A DNA stretch of 40,263 nt from Clostridia bacterium (GCA_017436255.1 JAFSDK010000028.1:1-40263); one strand, 5' to 3'. Shown: positions 1 through 8,231, counted from the first letter of the stretch. Made by a program: numbers and translations. Notes: a model not told the origin generated them from the letters alone.

Positions 1-41
1 ACGCACCCGAAAAAGATGAATTTTTAGTGGGATAACAGACG

Positions 42-80
42 AAAAGGCACGGTAATGCTGACGCATACCGTGCCTTTTTA
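42..80. terminator. Intrinsic terminator, probably bidirectional
   Basis: AAAAGGCACGGTA pairs with TACCGTGCCTTTTT across an 11-nt loop. A-runs on the left and T-runs on the right let it work from both strands. It can end the minus-strand pseudouridine synthase gene and any plus-strand gene entering from the left edge. Confidence 0.8.
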
Positions 81-139
81 ACACATTAGACCGCAAAAAT
101 TCACTTTTTCGAGCAAATTATCCCTATGTGAGCGCTCCG

Positions 140-1114
140 TTATATCTGCTCTTTATATTTTTCACCAAAAAGTTTATCGGCAAACCAAACTTTTTGCACC
201 GTAAAGGTTCTGCCGTTCAGGTAATTCAGAATTTCGGCATCACTTTTAAAACTAAACGTTAGCTTGTACGAGTAAAGCGCCTGCTTGTCAAAGCCCAATT
301 TTTTATCTTCCGACAATTTGCCGTACTTGCCGTCACCGAGTAATGCGTGCCCGATTGACGCCATATGGGCGCGTATTTGATGGGTGCGACCCGTAAGCAA
401 CAAAATTCGCAACAGGGACAATCCGTCGCTCTCGGCAATTACGCGGTATTGGGTCTTTATAGAAAGGTTTTTATCATTTTGGGTTTTACTTAAATAAACC
501 TTATTTTTTTCTTCGTTTTTCTCAAGATACCCCGTCAATATATCTTGCTTCTTCTTAAAATATCCATGAGCAATAGCTAAATACTCTTTATCAATTTCTC
601 GTGTTTTTATCTTGTCACAAAGTATACGCAAAGCCGCCGCATTTTTAGCCGCAATAACAATACCGCCTGTATTTCGGTCTATGCGGTTGGCAAGTGCGGG
701 TTTAAAACTGTTTTCGCTATCGGGGTCAAATTCACCCTTTTCGTATAAATAGCGTTGTATTCTGCCTATAAGTGTATCATTATACTCATTTTTATCAGGA
801 TGAACAATCAAGCCCTGAGGCTTATCACAAAGGATAATATTTTCATCCTCATACACAACACTCAGCGCAGTACCCGCACTTAAAAAATCATAGCGTGGTT
901 GCACCGGTGCAAAAAACTCGTCATTTATATACATTTCAACTATATCGCCAACATAAAGACGTGTGCTGATTTCTGCCCTTTTGCGATTAACCTTAATGTG
1001 CTTGGTACGTATGTATTTGTACATAAGTGATTTTGGCAAAAGAGGGACACTCTTAGATATGAATTTGTCAAGTCTTTGGTCAGCATCATTTGTGCCTATG
1101 GTAAATGATTTCAT
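140..1114 (-). CDS. RluA-family 23S rRNA/tRNA pseudouridine synthase
   Basis: The product (324 aa) should isomerise specific uridines in rRNA or tRNA to pseudouridine in the cytoplasm. An S4-like RNA-binding segment occupies about residues 12-62. The RluA catalytic motif reads NRIDRNTGG, with the catalytic aspartate at about residue 146. The usual family form is HRLDxxTSG, so the His is replaced by Asn, a tolerated variation. A longer frame is open upstream, but ATG at 1114 is preceded by AAGGAGG at good spacing and matches the family N-terminus. A promoter-like TTGAAA-16-TATCAT lies upstream. Which uridine is modified (RluC, RluD or another type) cannot be told from motifs. Confidence 0.9.
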   Translation of the reverse strand: MKSFTIGTNDADQRLDKFISKSVPLLPKSLMYKYIRTKHIKVNRKRAEISTRLYVGDIVEMYINDEFFAPVQPRYDFLSAGTALSVVYEDENIILCDKPQGLIVHPDKNEYNDTLIGRIQRYLYEKGEFDPDSENSFKPALANRIDRNTGGIVIAAKNAAALRILCDKIKTREIDKEYLAIAHGYFKKKQDILTGYLEKNEEKNKVYLSKTQNDKNLSIKTQYRVIAESDGLSLLRILLLTGRTHQIRAHMASIGHALLGDGKYGKLSEDKKLGFDKQALYSYKLTFSFKSDAEILNYLNGRTFTVQKVWFADKLFGEKYKEQI

Positions 1115-1145
1115 ATTGTACCCTCCTTTTTTAAGCACTACATAA

Positions 1146-1173
1146 ATGATAACATATTTTTGAGTTATTTCAA
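1146..1173 (-). promoter_or_regulatory. Predicted promoter of the pseudouridine synthase gene
   Basis: On the minus strand TTGAAA is followed after 16 bp by TATCAT, just upstream of the ribosome binding site of the RluA-family gene. It is back to back with a plus-strand promoter at 1182. Confidence 0.55.
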
Positions 1174-1181
1174 CATTTTTA

Positions 1182-1209
1182 TTTACATTGTCGATTTTTG
1201 TATTATAAT
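1182..1209 (+). promoter_or_regulatory. Predicted promoter ahead of the hairpin chain and radC
   Basis: TTTACA, a 16-bp spacer and TATAAT form a good sigma-A promoter. Transcription would start near 1216 and run through the whole hairpin chain before reaching radC. The -10 lies inside the first copy of a 16-bp direct repeat, which recurs at 1409. Confidence 0.6.
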
Positions 1210-1424
1210 GATTGTAGAATGTTGAAATGTAAAGCATTTCAACTCAAAGCCGACTTGTCGGCTTTGAGCAATCTACTTATTTTTAAATTAGATTGCTTTT
1301 CCACATCATTGAAATGGGTATTGACAAATTTTCAACGAAAATTTGTCTACAAATCAAAGATTTGGTGTAGAAATAGCACTTAGCGTGCCATTTCTACATC
1401 CTATAACCATTATAATGATTGTAG
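1202..1424 (+). repeat. Chain of abutting hairpins between 16-bp direct repeats
   Basis: ATTATAATGATTGTAG occurs at 1202-1217 and again at 1409-1424. Between the copies the sequence folds into consecutive stems: 1221-1243 (9-10 bp), 1243-1268 (12 bp perfect, 2-nt loop), 1268-1296 (8 bp), 1323-1347 (11 bp perfect, 3-nt loop), 1347-1370 (bulged, 9 bp) and 1367-1397 (8+4 bp with one mismatch). Neighbouring stems share end bases. This stretch of over 300 nt has no gene and is unlike a simple radC leader. It could be a small non-autonomous element, a long regulatory leader or a DNA structure. Confidence 0.7.
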
Positions 1425-1447
1425 TAATGTTAAACGGAGGGGAAAAC

Positions 1448-2146
1448 GTGGCTAAACATTTACACGACGGACATCGCGACAGGGTCAGAGATAAGTTTTT
1501 GGCCAATGATGGTTTCCCAAAAGGCACTCCCGACCACGAGATGCTTGAATTATTACTTTTTTATTCAATACCGCGCAAAGACACAAACGAAATAGCACAT
1601 GAACTCGTTAAAACTTTTGGTTCGCTATCGAATGTTCTTAAAGCATCGGCGGAAGATCTTATGCAGGTTAAGGGTATCACAAAAAACAGCGCCGTTTTAA
1701 TTAAGTTGATTTTAGAAATATCCCGTAAATATAATGAAGATATTCAATCGGTTGCATCGGTTTTTGCTTCAAGTGAAGAGATAGGCACTTACTTGCTCGG
1801 CAGATACGCAGGCGTTACCGAAGAGGTTATGACCATTTTGAGTTTGAACGGCAACGGTAAAATAATTTCATTTGATGAAGTTATGCGTGGTGATATATCG
1901 CGTGTAGGGCTTAGCACACGTAAAATTATCGAAATAATTTTGCGCACCAAAGCGACTTCGGTAATTTTAGCACATAATCATCCAAGTGGTATAGCACTAC
2001 CGTCGGATGGTGACCTAACGGCTACGGTTACGGTAAAAAGCGCCCTCACACATATCGGTGTAACGCTACTTGACCACTTTATAATTGCCGATGGTGATTT
2101 TGTTTCGCTCGCGATATCAGAAAGATTTAAAGAAATATTTGAATAA
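1448..2146 (+). CDS. radC: RadC family JAB1/MPN+ domain protein
   Basis: This 232-aa protein has the usual RadC length. The N-terminal half has the helix-hairpin-helix-like region. The C-terminal half carries the metal-binding JAMM signature HNHPSG followed by PSDGD (about residues 176-188), as in JAB1/MPN+ zinc proteases. The family's molecular role is unsettled; the old DNA-repair label is weakly supported. GTG at 1448 is chosen as the start because GGAGGGG lies 5-6 nt upstream; in-frame ATGs further upstream fall inside the hairpin chain and lack such a site. The gene ends in a strong terminator and appears monocistronic. Confidence 0.9.
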   Translation: MAKHLHDGHRDRVRDKFLANDGFPKGTPDHEMLELLLFYSIPRKDTNEIAHELVKTFGSLSNVLKASAEDLMQVKGITKNSAVLIKLILEISRKYNEDIQSVASVFASSEEIGTYLLGRYAGVTEEVMTILSLNGNGKIISFDEVMRGDISRVGLSTRKIIEIILRTKATSVILAHNHPSGIALPSDGDLTATVTVKSALTHIGVTLLDHFIIADGDFVSLAISERFKEIFE

Positions 2147-2181
2147 AAAGCTCATCCGAATTAATTCGGATGAGCTTTTTT
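2145..2181 (+). terminator. Intrinsic terminator of radC
   Basis: AAAAAGCTCATCCGAA and TTCGGATGAGCTTTTTT form a long stem around TTAA, starting at the radC stop codon and ending in six T residues. Confidence 0.9.
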
Positions 2182-2182
2182 A

Positions 2183-2210
2183 ACACCCTGTCCGTACAAT
2201 GCATATAATA
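2183..2210 (+). promoter_or_regulatory. Sporulation (sigma-E/K-like) promoter of cotJABC
   Basis: CATATAATA at 2202-2210 fits the CATANNNTA -10 of mother-cell sigma factors, with AC exactly 17 bp upstream, as in the sigma-K consensus. It also resembles the sigma-E -10 (CATACANTA). In Bacillus, cotJ is a mother-cell operon, which agrees with the position here. Confidence 0.5.
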
Positions 2211-2240
2211 AAGTGACGGCTGTGAAATAGGAGAATAAAT

Positions 2241-2441
2241 ATGATGATGAATCCGATGGATAGTCCGGATTTCTTAAAAGTGGTTTTTGACGGCGAAAAC
2301 GGCACTATGGAAAAACCGCTTGCTATGGCATATATACAAAACCAAACGCAACCCGACGTAATGGATGTAAGTGACGGTTTTAGCAAAGGAACTATTTTTA
2401 AGGGCCTTGATAAACCGTTTAAACCTTGGGGTGAAAAATAA
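2241..2441 (+). CDS. cotJA: Spore coat-associated protein CotJA
   Basis: This is a small protein (66 aa) first in a three-gene operon with cotJB and cotJC. The PLAMAYIQNQ segment followed by a GTIFKGLDKPF stretch is typical of CotJA, which is built into the inner spore coat with the catalase-like CotJC. AGGAG lies 7 nt before the first of two tandem ATG codons. The stop codon overlaps the next start by one base (TAATG), indicating translational coupling. It is one of the clearest markers that the host forms endospores. Confidence 0.88.
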   Translation: MMMNPMDSPDFLKVVFDGENGTMEKPLAMAYIQNQTQPDVMDVSDGFSKGTIFKGLDKPFKPWGEK

Positions 2442-2704
2442 TGAATAAAAAAAATCAACTCATAAGAAAAATTCAGGCACTGGATTTTGCAATTTATGAA
2501 ATGGTGCTTTATCTTGATACCCACCCGTATTGTGCACAGGGTTTGCGCCTTTTAGCGCAGTACCGCGCAGAACGTAAGGCGGCAGTAACCGAATATGAAA
2601 ATACCTACGGCAAATTGGTGCTTACCGCAGCTGATGCAGGAAATGGCAACCGTTGGAACTGGGTAAACGACCCGTGGCCGTGGGAAAACGAAGGGAATGA
2701 GTAA
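2441..2704 (+). CDS. cotJB: Spore coat protein CotJB
   Basis: This 87-aa protein matches CotJB in length, position and sequence. An N-terminal helix contains a LDFAIYEMVLYLDTHP segment, and the C-terminus is rich in Trp, Asn and Pro (NGNRWNWVNDPWPWENE). It is needed with CotJA and CotJC for assembly of this coat layer. It starts one base into the cotJA stop codon and cotJC begins three bases after its stop, so the three are made from one transcript. Confidence 0.9.
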   Translation: MNKKNQLIRKIQALDFAIYEMVLYLDTHPYCAQGLRLLAQYRAERKAAVTEYENTYGKLVLTAADAGNGNRWNWVNDPWPWENEGNE

Positions 2705-2707
2705 TTT

Positions 2708-3286
2708 ATGTGGCAATATAAGAAAAAATTACAGTATCCTGTAAACATTAAAAATCCTAACCCTAAATACGCTCAAATCATAATTTCCCAATACGGAGGT
2801 CCCGACGGTGAACTAGGCGCATCAATGCGCTATTTAACACAACGCTACTCAATGCCGTATGCCGAGGTTAAGGGCTTACTAACCGATATAGGCACCGAGG
2901 AACTCGCCCACCTCGAAATGATTTGTGCAATGGTTTATCAGTTAACAAAAAACCTCAGCGAAAAGGAAATTGTGGCTTCGGGATTTGATAAGTATTTTGT
3001 TGACCATACCGCAGGCATATATCCGATAGCGGCTTCCGGTTTGCCGTGGCGTGCCGAATATATCCAAGCAAAGGGCGATATTATTACCGACCTGCACGAA
3101 GATCTAGCGGCAGAGCAAAAGGCAAGGACCACCTACGACAACCTACTTCGTCTTATCGACGACCCAGACGTACGCGACCCGTTAAAGTTCCTGCGTCAAC
3201 GTGAGATTGTTCACTATCAACGTTTCGGCGAAGCACAACAAACAAGGTGTAATGATAACGGCGGAGCAGCTGACAAAACCGCTTGA
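2708..3286 (+). CDS. cotJC: Manganese catalase-like spore coat protein CotJC
   Basis: This 192-aa protein belongs to the ferritin-like dimanganese catalase family. Metal-binding glutamates are visible in TEELAHLEM (about residues 60-70) and in a second EDLAAEQKAR helix, with a further REIVHYQRFGE motif near the C-terminus. These match the paired Glu/His ligands of the family. It is deposited in the spore coat and may break down hydrogen peroxide. It is the last gene of the cotJ operon. Confidence 0.92.
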   Translation: MWQYKKKLQYPVNIKNPNPKYAQIIISQYGGPDGELGASMRYLTQRYSMPYAEVKGLLTDIGTEELAHLEMICAMVYQLTKNLSEKEIVASGFDKYFVDHTAGIYPIAASGLPWRAEYIQAKGDIITDLHEDLAAEQKARTTYDNLLRLIDDPDVRDPLKFLRQREIVHYQRFGEAQQTRCNDNGGAADKTA

Positions 3287-3323
3287 AATAAGGCTTTTTA
3301 AGTACATAAAAGGAGGATTTAAA

Positions 3324-3494
3324 ATGAAGCTGTTTAAGTGTATTGTTATGCTGATTTTAATATTAATTACTATTCGGACAGGCTATCTTGCACTTTTATA
3401 TAAGGTCTCAACATCAACAGGTGCTTTTCTTATCTGTTTAGGTATCACCTTGTTTGTTGCATGTGATGGCGGTCTTAAAAGAAAATCAAATTGA
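3324..3494 (+). CDS. Small hydrophobic membrane protein
   Basis: This 56-aa protein has two hydrophobic stretches, about residues 5-25 and 33-48, and a positively charged C-terminus (GLKRKSN). That suggests a two-pass membrane peptide with both ends inside. The start is fixed by AAGGAGG six to seven bases upstream of ATG. It follows cotJC by 37 nt and could be read through from that operon. No family is recognised. Confidence 0.6.
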   Translation: MKLFKCIVMLILILITIRTGYLALLYKVSTSTGAFLICLGITLFVACDGGLKRKSN

Positions 3495-3526
3495 ATAGTT
3501 GCTTTCAAAAAAGAATAGTTATAATT

Positions 3527-3579
3527 AACCTACAAATTTTCAAATTATTGTTGATTTGTAGGTTATTTTATGATATACT
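3527..3579 (+). promoter_or_regulatory. Promoter and inverted-repeat operator of the Fic toxin-antitoxin operon
   Basis: TTGATT at 3551, a 17-bp spacer and TATACT at 3574 form the promoter. A 10-bp inverted repeat, AACCTACAAA (3527-3536) and TTTGTAGGTT (3555-3564), spans and overlaps the -35. This is a natural place for autorepression of a toxin-antitoxin operon. The same repeat could instead act as a weak terminator for the upstream gene, but the following tract is poor in T. Confidence 0.5.
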
Positions 3580-3602
3580 ATTAGTAATCAGGAGGTAATA
3601 GT

Positions 3603-4124
3603 ATGACTGATATTATTTTTGAGTATAAAGAATTACTTGCAACAAAACTTGAAATTGAGCAAAAGCTTAGTGTTTTGCCAAAGGGATATATTTCTAAAAA
3701 GACGATTGGCGGTAAGCAATATTTATATTTGCAAACTCGCAACGGTGATACTGTTGAAAGCAAATATATTAAGGCGGAAGATGCTGAAGAAATAACAAGT
3801 CAGCTTTCTTCAAGAAAAGAATATGAGGCGCAACTGCCTGAAATTTTAATCAGACTCGCTGATATTGAAACTGCCGCAGAGTTATTGGATAAAGCATTGC
3901 TTCGCAAACTTAAAATGTTAAAGCTCACAAGCGGTATGGATAGCATTTCTGCTGACGAAAAAGAAAAGCGAATTTCCTTTTCTGATGCTATGACCTCAAT
4001 TGAGGGTGTTCCCGTAAGTGATAAGGTTAAAACCGACCTTGCCAATTGGAAAAAAGGCAATATAACATTCTTATCTGTTTTTGAACAAACACTCAGAAGA
4101 TACGGCTTTGTAACGGAGGTATAA
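3603..4124 (+). CDS. VbhA-like antitoxin with an extra N-terminal region, partner of Fic
   Basis: This 173-aa protein sits three bases upstream of a Fic gene. Its last 50 residues look like VbhA-type antitoxins: a helix with MTSIEG (Glu at about 134), then VPVSDKV, and an ending of the form WKKGNITF...LRRYG. In this family an (S/T)xxxE(G/N) helix places a glutamate into the Fic ATP pocket to block it. Here the expected Ser/Thr four residues before Glu is Met, with Thr at the next position. The N-terminal 100 residues hold a short beta segment (LPKGYISKKTIGGKQYLYLQ) and a coiled helical stretch of unknown use. AGGAGG precedes the ATG. Confidence 0.65.
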   Translation: MTDIIFEYKELLATKLEIEQKLSVLPKGYISKKTIGGKQYLYLQTRNGDTVESKYIKAEDAEEITSQLSSRKEYEAQLPEILIRLADIETAAELLDKALLRKLKMLKLTSGMDSISADEKEKRISFSDAMTSIEGVPVSDKVKTDLANWKKGNITFLSVFEQTLRRYGFVTEV

Positions 4125-4127
4125 CAA

Positions 4128-4850
4128 ATGCGCGACCCTTATTTATATGATGATGTTGACATCCTTAAAAATTTAGCAGATATAAAAGATTCAGAATTGC
4201 TACGTACGGCAGAAGCCGATATTACCGGTCTTGCTATGGCGGCGATTTATGATTATAAATATGATAAGTTTAACACCGAAACCTTGCAGGATATTCATCG
4301 CAACATCTTTGGGCAAATATTTGATTGGGCGGGAGAATTCCGCACAATTCAAATGGTGAAATACGAAGACGTCCTTGGCGGTGATACCGTTCGTTATGCT
4401 TATCCTAAGGAAATTAAAAAGCAGTTGAACGAAACAATGAGAGAAATCGCCAAGCTCAAAAGAACCGGCGATAATGATAAGGATATAGTTTTTAAGCTTG
4501 TTCGTATTATAGCGAGCATTTGGCAAACCCACCCCTTCCGTGAGGGTAATACAAGGACGGTTATAGTGTTCGCTGTTCTGCTCGCAAAATCAATGGGATT
4601 CGAGGTTGAACACGAACTTTTTAAAACCAACTCGGCCTACGTTCGTAACGCTCTCGTTTGGGCATCGCAAGGTATATATTCAAAATATGAATACCTTGAA
4701 CGCATCTTCTTCGATGCAATCCTCGGTGAAGATGACGAAACCGATACCCCCACCGAAACCAAAGCACGCAAATACGATACTATTGGTGAGTATAAAGTTA
4801 AAGACTATGAAGAACGCCCACATGAGTATATAGATGACCTTAACAGTTAA
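4128..4850 (+). CDS. Fic/DOC family AMP-transferase toxin
   Basis: This 240-aa protein contains the Fic core HPFREGNTRT at residues 135-144, matching HxFx(D/E)GNxR with catalytic His135. A flap-like segment, GGDTVRYAYP, lies about 40 residues earlier. Such proteins transfer AMP (or related groups) to hydroxyls of target proteins and arrest growth. No inhibitory SxxxEG motif is evident inside this protein, which fits a class I arrangement with the inhibitor in the preceding gene. GGAGG inside the antitoxin gene's end serves as its ribosome binding site. The target cannot be predicted. Confidence 0.88.
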   Translation: MRDPYLYDDVDILKNLADIKDSELLRTAEADITGLAMAAIYDYKYDKFNTETLQDIHRNIFGQIFDWAGEFRTIQMVKYEDVLGGDTVRYAYPKEIKKQLNETMREIAKLKRTGDNDKDIVFKLVRIIASIWQTHPFREGNTRTVIVFAVLLAKSMGFEVEHELFKTNSAYVRNALVWASQGIYSKYEYLERIFFDAILGEDDETDTPTETKARKYDTIGEYKVKDYEERPHEYIDDLNS

Positions 4851-4888
4851 TATAATAAAGTTTTGATTATAGTTATACTATGTACTTA

Positions 4889-4917
4889 TTGACCTATAGT
4901 GCAAAAAATGTTATAAT
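4889..4917 (+). promoter_or_regulatory. Promoter of the six-gene conflict operon
   Basis: TTGACC, a 17-bp spacer and TATAAT form a near-consensus promoter. Transcription would start near 4924, 25 nt before the first gene. No other promoter of this quality was seen in the following 6 kb, and the genes are overlapped or separated by at most 22 nt. Confidence 0.7.
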
Positions 4918-4948
4918 TAACCATAATGTTTTTATATTGGGTGAAATA

Positions 4949-5401
4949 ATGGAAAAGAAGTATCAAGAATTTTATAATGATTTAAAAGATTTAATTTCTG
5001 ATTTTCAAAAAGCAAAAAACAAATATAGTAATAAAGATATAACCTTAAAATTATTATCAGTTATATTTGCAACGATGGCTACAATTTTCATATCATTGAC
5101 ATTTATAGAAAATTTAGAAATGTTTTTTAAAATTTTATCAATCATATCATCTGGTTTAGCTTCAATTTTTATAGCAGTAGATAAAATAACTAACTACAAG
5201 GAAAAAGCAAATCAGAGAACAATAACATTTGTAAAATTGCAGGAAATTAAGCGTTTATATAAAATTAATGTATTATATAATGCCGATTCTCAAGAAAAGA
5301 TGAATCAATTTAACAAATTAGTAGAATTGGAAAACAAGATTTTAAAGGAAGATTTAGACATATGGAAAGAGGCAACTAAAATTGATGAGTCAATCAAATA
5401 G
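4949..5401 (+). CDS. SLATT-like two-transmembrane protein, candidate membrane effector
   Basis: This 150-aa protein has a charged N-terminal helix (about residues 1-35), two closely spaced membrane segments (about 38-57 and 61-80) and a long C-terminal helical domain. This is the plan of SLATT proteins, 2TM effectors that accompany nucleotide-sensing conflict systems and are thought to act on the membrane. ATG at 4949 is preferred over an in-frame start at 4880, which lies upstream of the -10 element. The coding sequence is very AT-rich, like the next five genes. It overlaps the next gene by 17 nt. Assignment rests on topology and context. Confidence 0.6.
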   Translation: MEKKYQEFYNDLKDLISDFQKAKNKYSNKDITLKLLSVIFATMATIFISLTFIENLEMFFKILSIISSGLASIFIAVDKITNYKEKANQRTITFVKLQEIKRLYKINVLYNADSQEKMNQFNKLVELENKILKEDLDIWKEATKIDESIK

Positions 5402-6296
5402 TAAGTACATACGTACAATTGAAAATGACATTAAGTTGAAATCGCAATTTTTTTGGGATATTAATGATACCGAAATACAAAAATTTAAAAATAACTTTAA
5501 AAATTATAATGATGAAATTGCTTATTTTTTGTTAGATATGATGGTGTATTATAATGCAAATCATTGTAGAGAAATTACTAATACGGCAATTTATGAGTTG
5601 AAACGTAATATATGGTTAAAAGCTTTAAAAAATGGCAATAATTTTAATAATTCAGAAGAGATTGATAGATATACACATGAGTATTTAAGCAATTCATTTA
5701 TTTTTCCTGTTTCTAATATAGAAGAATCAGGAAAGAGCGCAGAATTACTAGAAGGGTATTATAAGGAATCACCAATTGATTTCGTCCCCGTTAATAATTA
5801 TAAATCTTTATCTGCTCTAACAGAAATTATAGCGATTAACAAACCCAAGAGTATAATTTTTGTAGATGATATTATTGGCACTGGGAATCAGTTTTGTAAA
5901 TTTTTCTCAAAAACTAAACACTTTAATCTTGATGCAACAATAGAAATGTGTGTTAACAATAATAAAGATATAGATTTCTATTATGTTGTTTTCGCATCTG
6001 ATGAAAAAGCATTAAATGATTTAAATAAAAAATATAAAAATTTAAAAATCATTTCGGTTGAAGTTTTTTCTTTAGAAGATCGTATAACAAATAAAAATAA
6101 CGAGTATTGGGAAATTTATAATGTTTATAACGATTTTATGAAGGATTTGAAAAAAATCGAAAAAGATTTTCCGAGAAAATGTAAATATTCTTTAGATTTA
6201 CCAATACTTTATGTTTCTGGTAGAGCGCAGAACACCAGTTTTGAGTATTTTTGGAATAGTTATGACAATACATGGAATGTTTTGAAAGCGAGGTAA
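5385..6296 (+). CDS. Phosphoribosyltransferase-fold protein (PRTase-CE-like)
   Basis: This 303-aa protein carries the phosphoribosyltransferase signature KSIIFVDDIIGTGNQF, with acidic pair D161-D162 and GTG at 165-167. That is the loop that grips ribose-5-phosphate in PRTases. The rest does not resemble purine, pyrimidine or ComF enzymes, but fits PRTases described in prokaryotic conflict systems (PRTase-CE). The adjacent ORC/CDC6-like ATPase supports this, because the two are known to co-occur. It might use PRPP or NAD-like substrates to modify nucleotides or RNA, but this is inference. ATG 5385 is chosen; TTG 5382 is possible. The start lies inside the previous gene. Confidence 0.65.
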   Translation: MSQSNSKYIRTIENDIKLKSQFFWDINDTEIQKFKNNFKNYNDEIAYFLLDMMVYYNANHCREITNTAIYELKRNIWLKALKNGNNFNNSEEIDRYTHEYLSNSFIFPVSNIEESGKSAELLEGYYKESPIDFVPVNNYKSLSALTEIIAINKPKSIIFVDDIIGTGNQFCKFFSKTKHFNLDATIEMCVNNNKDIDFYYVVFASDEKALNDLNKKYKNLKIISVEVFSLEDRITNKNNEYWEIYNVYNDFMKDLKKIEKDFPRKCKYSLDLPILYVSGRAQNTSFEYFWNSYDNTWNVLKAR

Positions 6297-6298
6297 TT

Positions 6299-8209
6299 AT
6301 GGATTTTTTAGGAACACCTTTTACAGGATATAGATATGAAGATATTAAAGAATCGTTAAATGAATATTTTATCGAACCACAGTGCTTTGATGCATTAATA
6401 AGCACTAGGCCTGCTATTATAGAAGGTAGTCGTGGGTTTGGAAAAACCACGCTTTTGCAATCAATTGAATATAAAAATAGCTCAGATTATTTTGGCGTAT
6501 ATTATAAAGTAAACGATAATATTACTTCCCATTTTTCGGGCAAAAATTTCGATGATAATTTTTGGATAAGATTGTTCAGTTGCTATTTTGTTCTATCACT
6601 TTCATATCAATTAGCTAAATTGGCGATTTTTCTCAATAAAAATCACAATATGGATAAAAATACTATTTTACAAATATCCAATCGTTACTTCAAAGTGAAT
6701 TCAAATACTTTTGAAGATTTATTAACATGCATTTACAATCAGAAGGAAAAAATTATTGAATTTATAAATAATGGCTCCAAAGGAGAACAACCGTATATTT
6801 GTAATTACTCGGAACTTATCAAAGAATTTCCTGAAGCGATTATTTCTTCATGCGTTGATTTTAAAGATAAAACTGTATATTATTTAATTGATGAGTTTGA
6901 AAATTTGAATGTTATGGAACAGAAATGTGTTTTAAGTTTTTTAAAACAACATGACGAATACCATACTTTTAAAATTGTCACTAAACCTTGGGGAATAATA
7001 GAATATGAAACAATTGGTGGGCAACAACTGCAATCAATACACGATTATACTTTAGTAGATTTAACTAAACCAAAGTTTGATAAGCGCCCCAATGATAATA
7101 AAAAATTCGATGACTTTTATGAATTTTCTAAAAAAGTATGCAACAGAAGAATAGAGAAATTTTTGAAGAAAAACTCTATAAAATATAATAAAAATGTTCA
7201 TGATATTGAATCATATTGTGAGGAAATCTCTTATGAGGAAGAACTCCTTTTATCACTTAAAAATTGCAAATTTGAAGATGATATTGTTTTACTAAAGGAA
7301 AAATTAAATGATCTCAGGAAATCTAAATACATTGATGATTTGGTTAATGAACCTTTAAACTATTGTATTTTAAAACTTTTTATCTCAAAAAATCCTGAAA
7401 AAGAAAATGTTGTAGATAAAGCCGTAGATTTTATTACAAATGGTTCTGCCAAGTATAAAGACATGAAGGAAAACTATAAAATGGCTTTTTTATATAAGTA
7501 TTCAGATGCCTATAATAAAAAGCTAATAAATGGTTTTAAAGATATGGTTAATTTTTCTGGTGGAAACATTAGATTTTTACTTGAATTTTGTAATGAACTA
7601 TTTTCAAAATTATGTTTGGATGAAAACTATATTTGTTCAAAAAAAGACATTCATGAACAAACACGTGCCGTTAGAATGGTTGCAAAATCCGATTTAAGTG
7701 CAATTAAATACTCAAGAAATGTACCCGATAATGATTATTTGGATTCTAATGCAGGCACGAAATTAAGAACAATGATTATAGCCCTAGGTAAAATTTATAA
7801 TATCATCCATAAAAGCGACAAGTTTTCTGTAATAGAACCAAATCACTTTGTCATAAAATCTAAAGATTTGGAAATGAATGAAAGTGATAATTCTGTTATT
7901 AGAGAGTGCATAATGAATGGGTATTTTATTGCATATGAAAACAATAAAACAAAATCAAAAAACAAAGTAATTTTGGATGAGTATATGTATAAATTGCACC
8001 CATTGTATTGTGCATGTTTCGGAATTTCTTGGCGGCAAAAGAATAATATAACCTTAACATTAGAGCAATTCAGAAAGATGTTGACAGCAAATTCTAAAGA
8101 AACTAATGAAGTAATAGGTGATTTCGAAAAAAAATATAGCAATGTTTTAAATAAAAAACATTCAAGTGATGAGCAATTAAGTTTATTCGATTTAGTTGAC
8201 GAAATTTGA
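6299..8209 (+). CDS. ORC/CDC6-like P-loop ATPase of a conflict system
   Basis: This 636-aa protein has a Walker A motif, EGSRGFGKTT (residues 42-51), and a Walker B, YYLIDEFENL, with D198-E199, so it should bind and hydrolyse ATP. The region after Walker B and a helical part with winged-helix-like features near the C-terminus suggest an AAA/STAND-type switch of the ORC-CDC6-like class. It is likely the sensor or regulator of the operon. A glutamine-rich tail (SDEQLSLFDLVDEI) contains QLSLF, which resembles a beta-clamp-binding peptide. ATG at 6299 starts 2 nt after the upstream stop, with GAGG before it. Confidence 0.7.
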   Translation: MDFLGTPFTGYRYEDIKESLNEYFIEPQCFDALISTRPAIIEGSRGFGKTTLLQSIEYKNSSDYFGVYYKVNDNITSHFSGKNFDDNFWIRLFSCYFVLSLSYQLAKLAIFLNKNHNMDKNTILQISNRYFKVNSNTFEDLLTCIYNQKEKIIEFINNGSKGEQPYICNYSELIKEFPEAIISSCVDFKDKTVYYLIDEFENLNVMEQKCVLSFLKQHDEYHTFKIVTKPWGIIEYETIGGQQLQSIHDYTLVDLTKPKFDKRPNDNKKFDDFYEFSKKVCNRRIEKFLKKNSIKYNKNVHDIESYCEEISYEEELLLSLKNCKFEDDIVLLKEKLNDLRKSKYIDDLVNEPLNYCILKLFISKNPEKENVVDKAVDFITNGSAKYKDMKENYKMAFLYKYSDAYNKKLINGFKDMVNFSGGNIRFLLEFCNELFSKLCLDENYICSKKDIHEQTRAVRMVAKSDLSAIKYSRNVPDNDYLDSNAGTKLRTMIIALGKIYNIIHKSDKFSVIEPNHFVIKSKDLEMNESDNSVIRECIMNGYFIAYENNKTKSKNKVILDEYMYKLHPLYCACFGISWRQKNNITLTLEQFRKMLTANSKETNEVIGDFEKKYSNVLNKKHSSDEQLSLFDLVDEI

Positions 8210-8231
8210 TAAAAAAGAGGATGTCTATCAA

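Noticed and set aside
1343-1447. Longer RadC N-terminus from ATG 1343 or 1430
   Set aside because: These codons fall in the hairpin chain or within the ribosome binding region. GTG 1448 has GGAGGGG at the right distance and matches family length.
4200-4532. Minus-strand 110-aa frame opposite the Fic gene
   Set aside because: It is a shadow of the well-supported Fic coding sequence and has no start signals.
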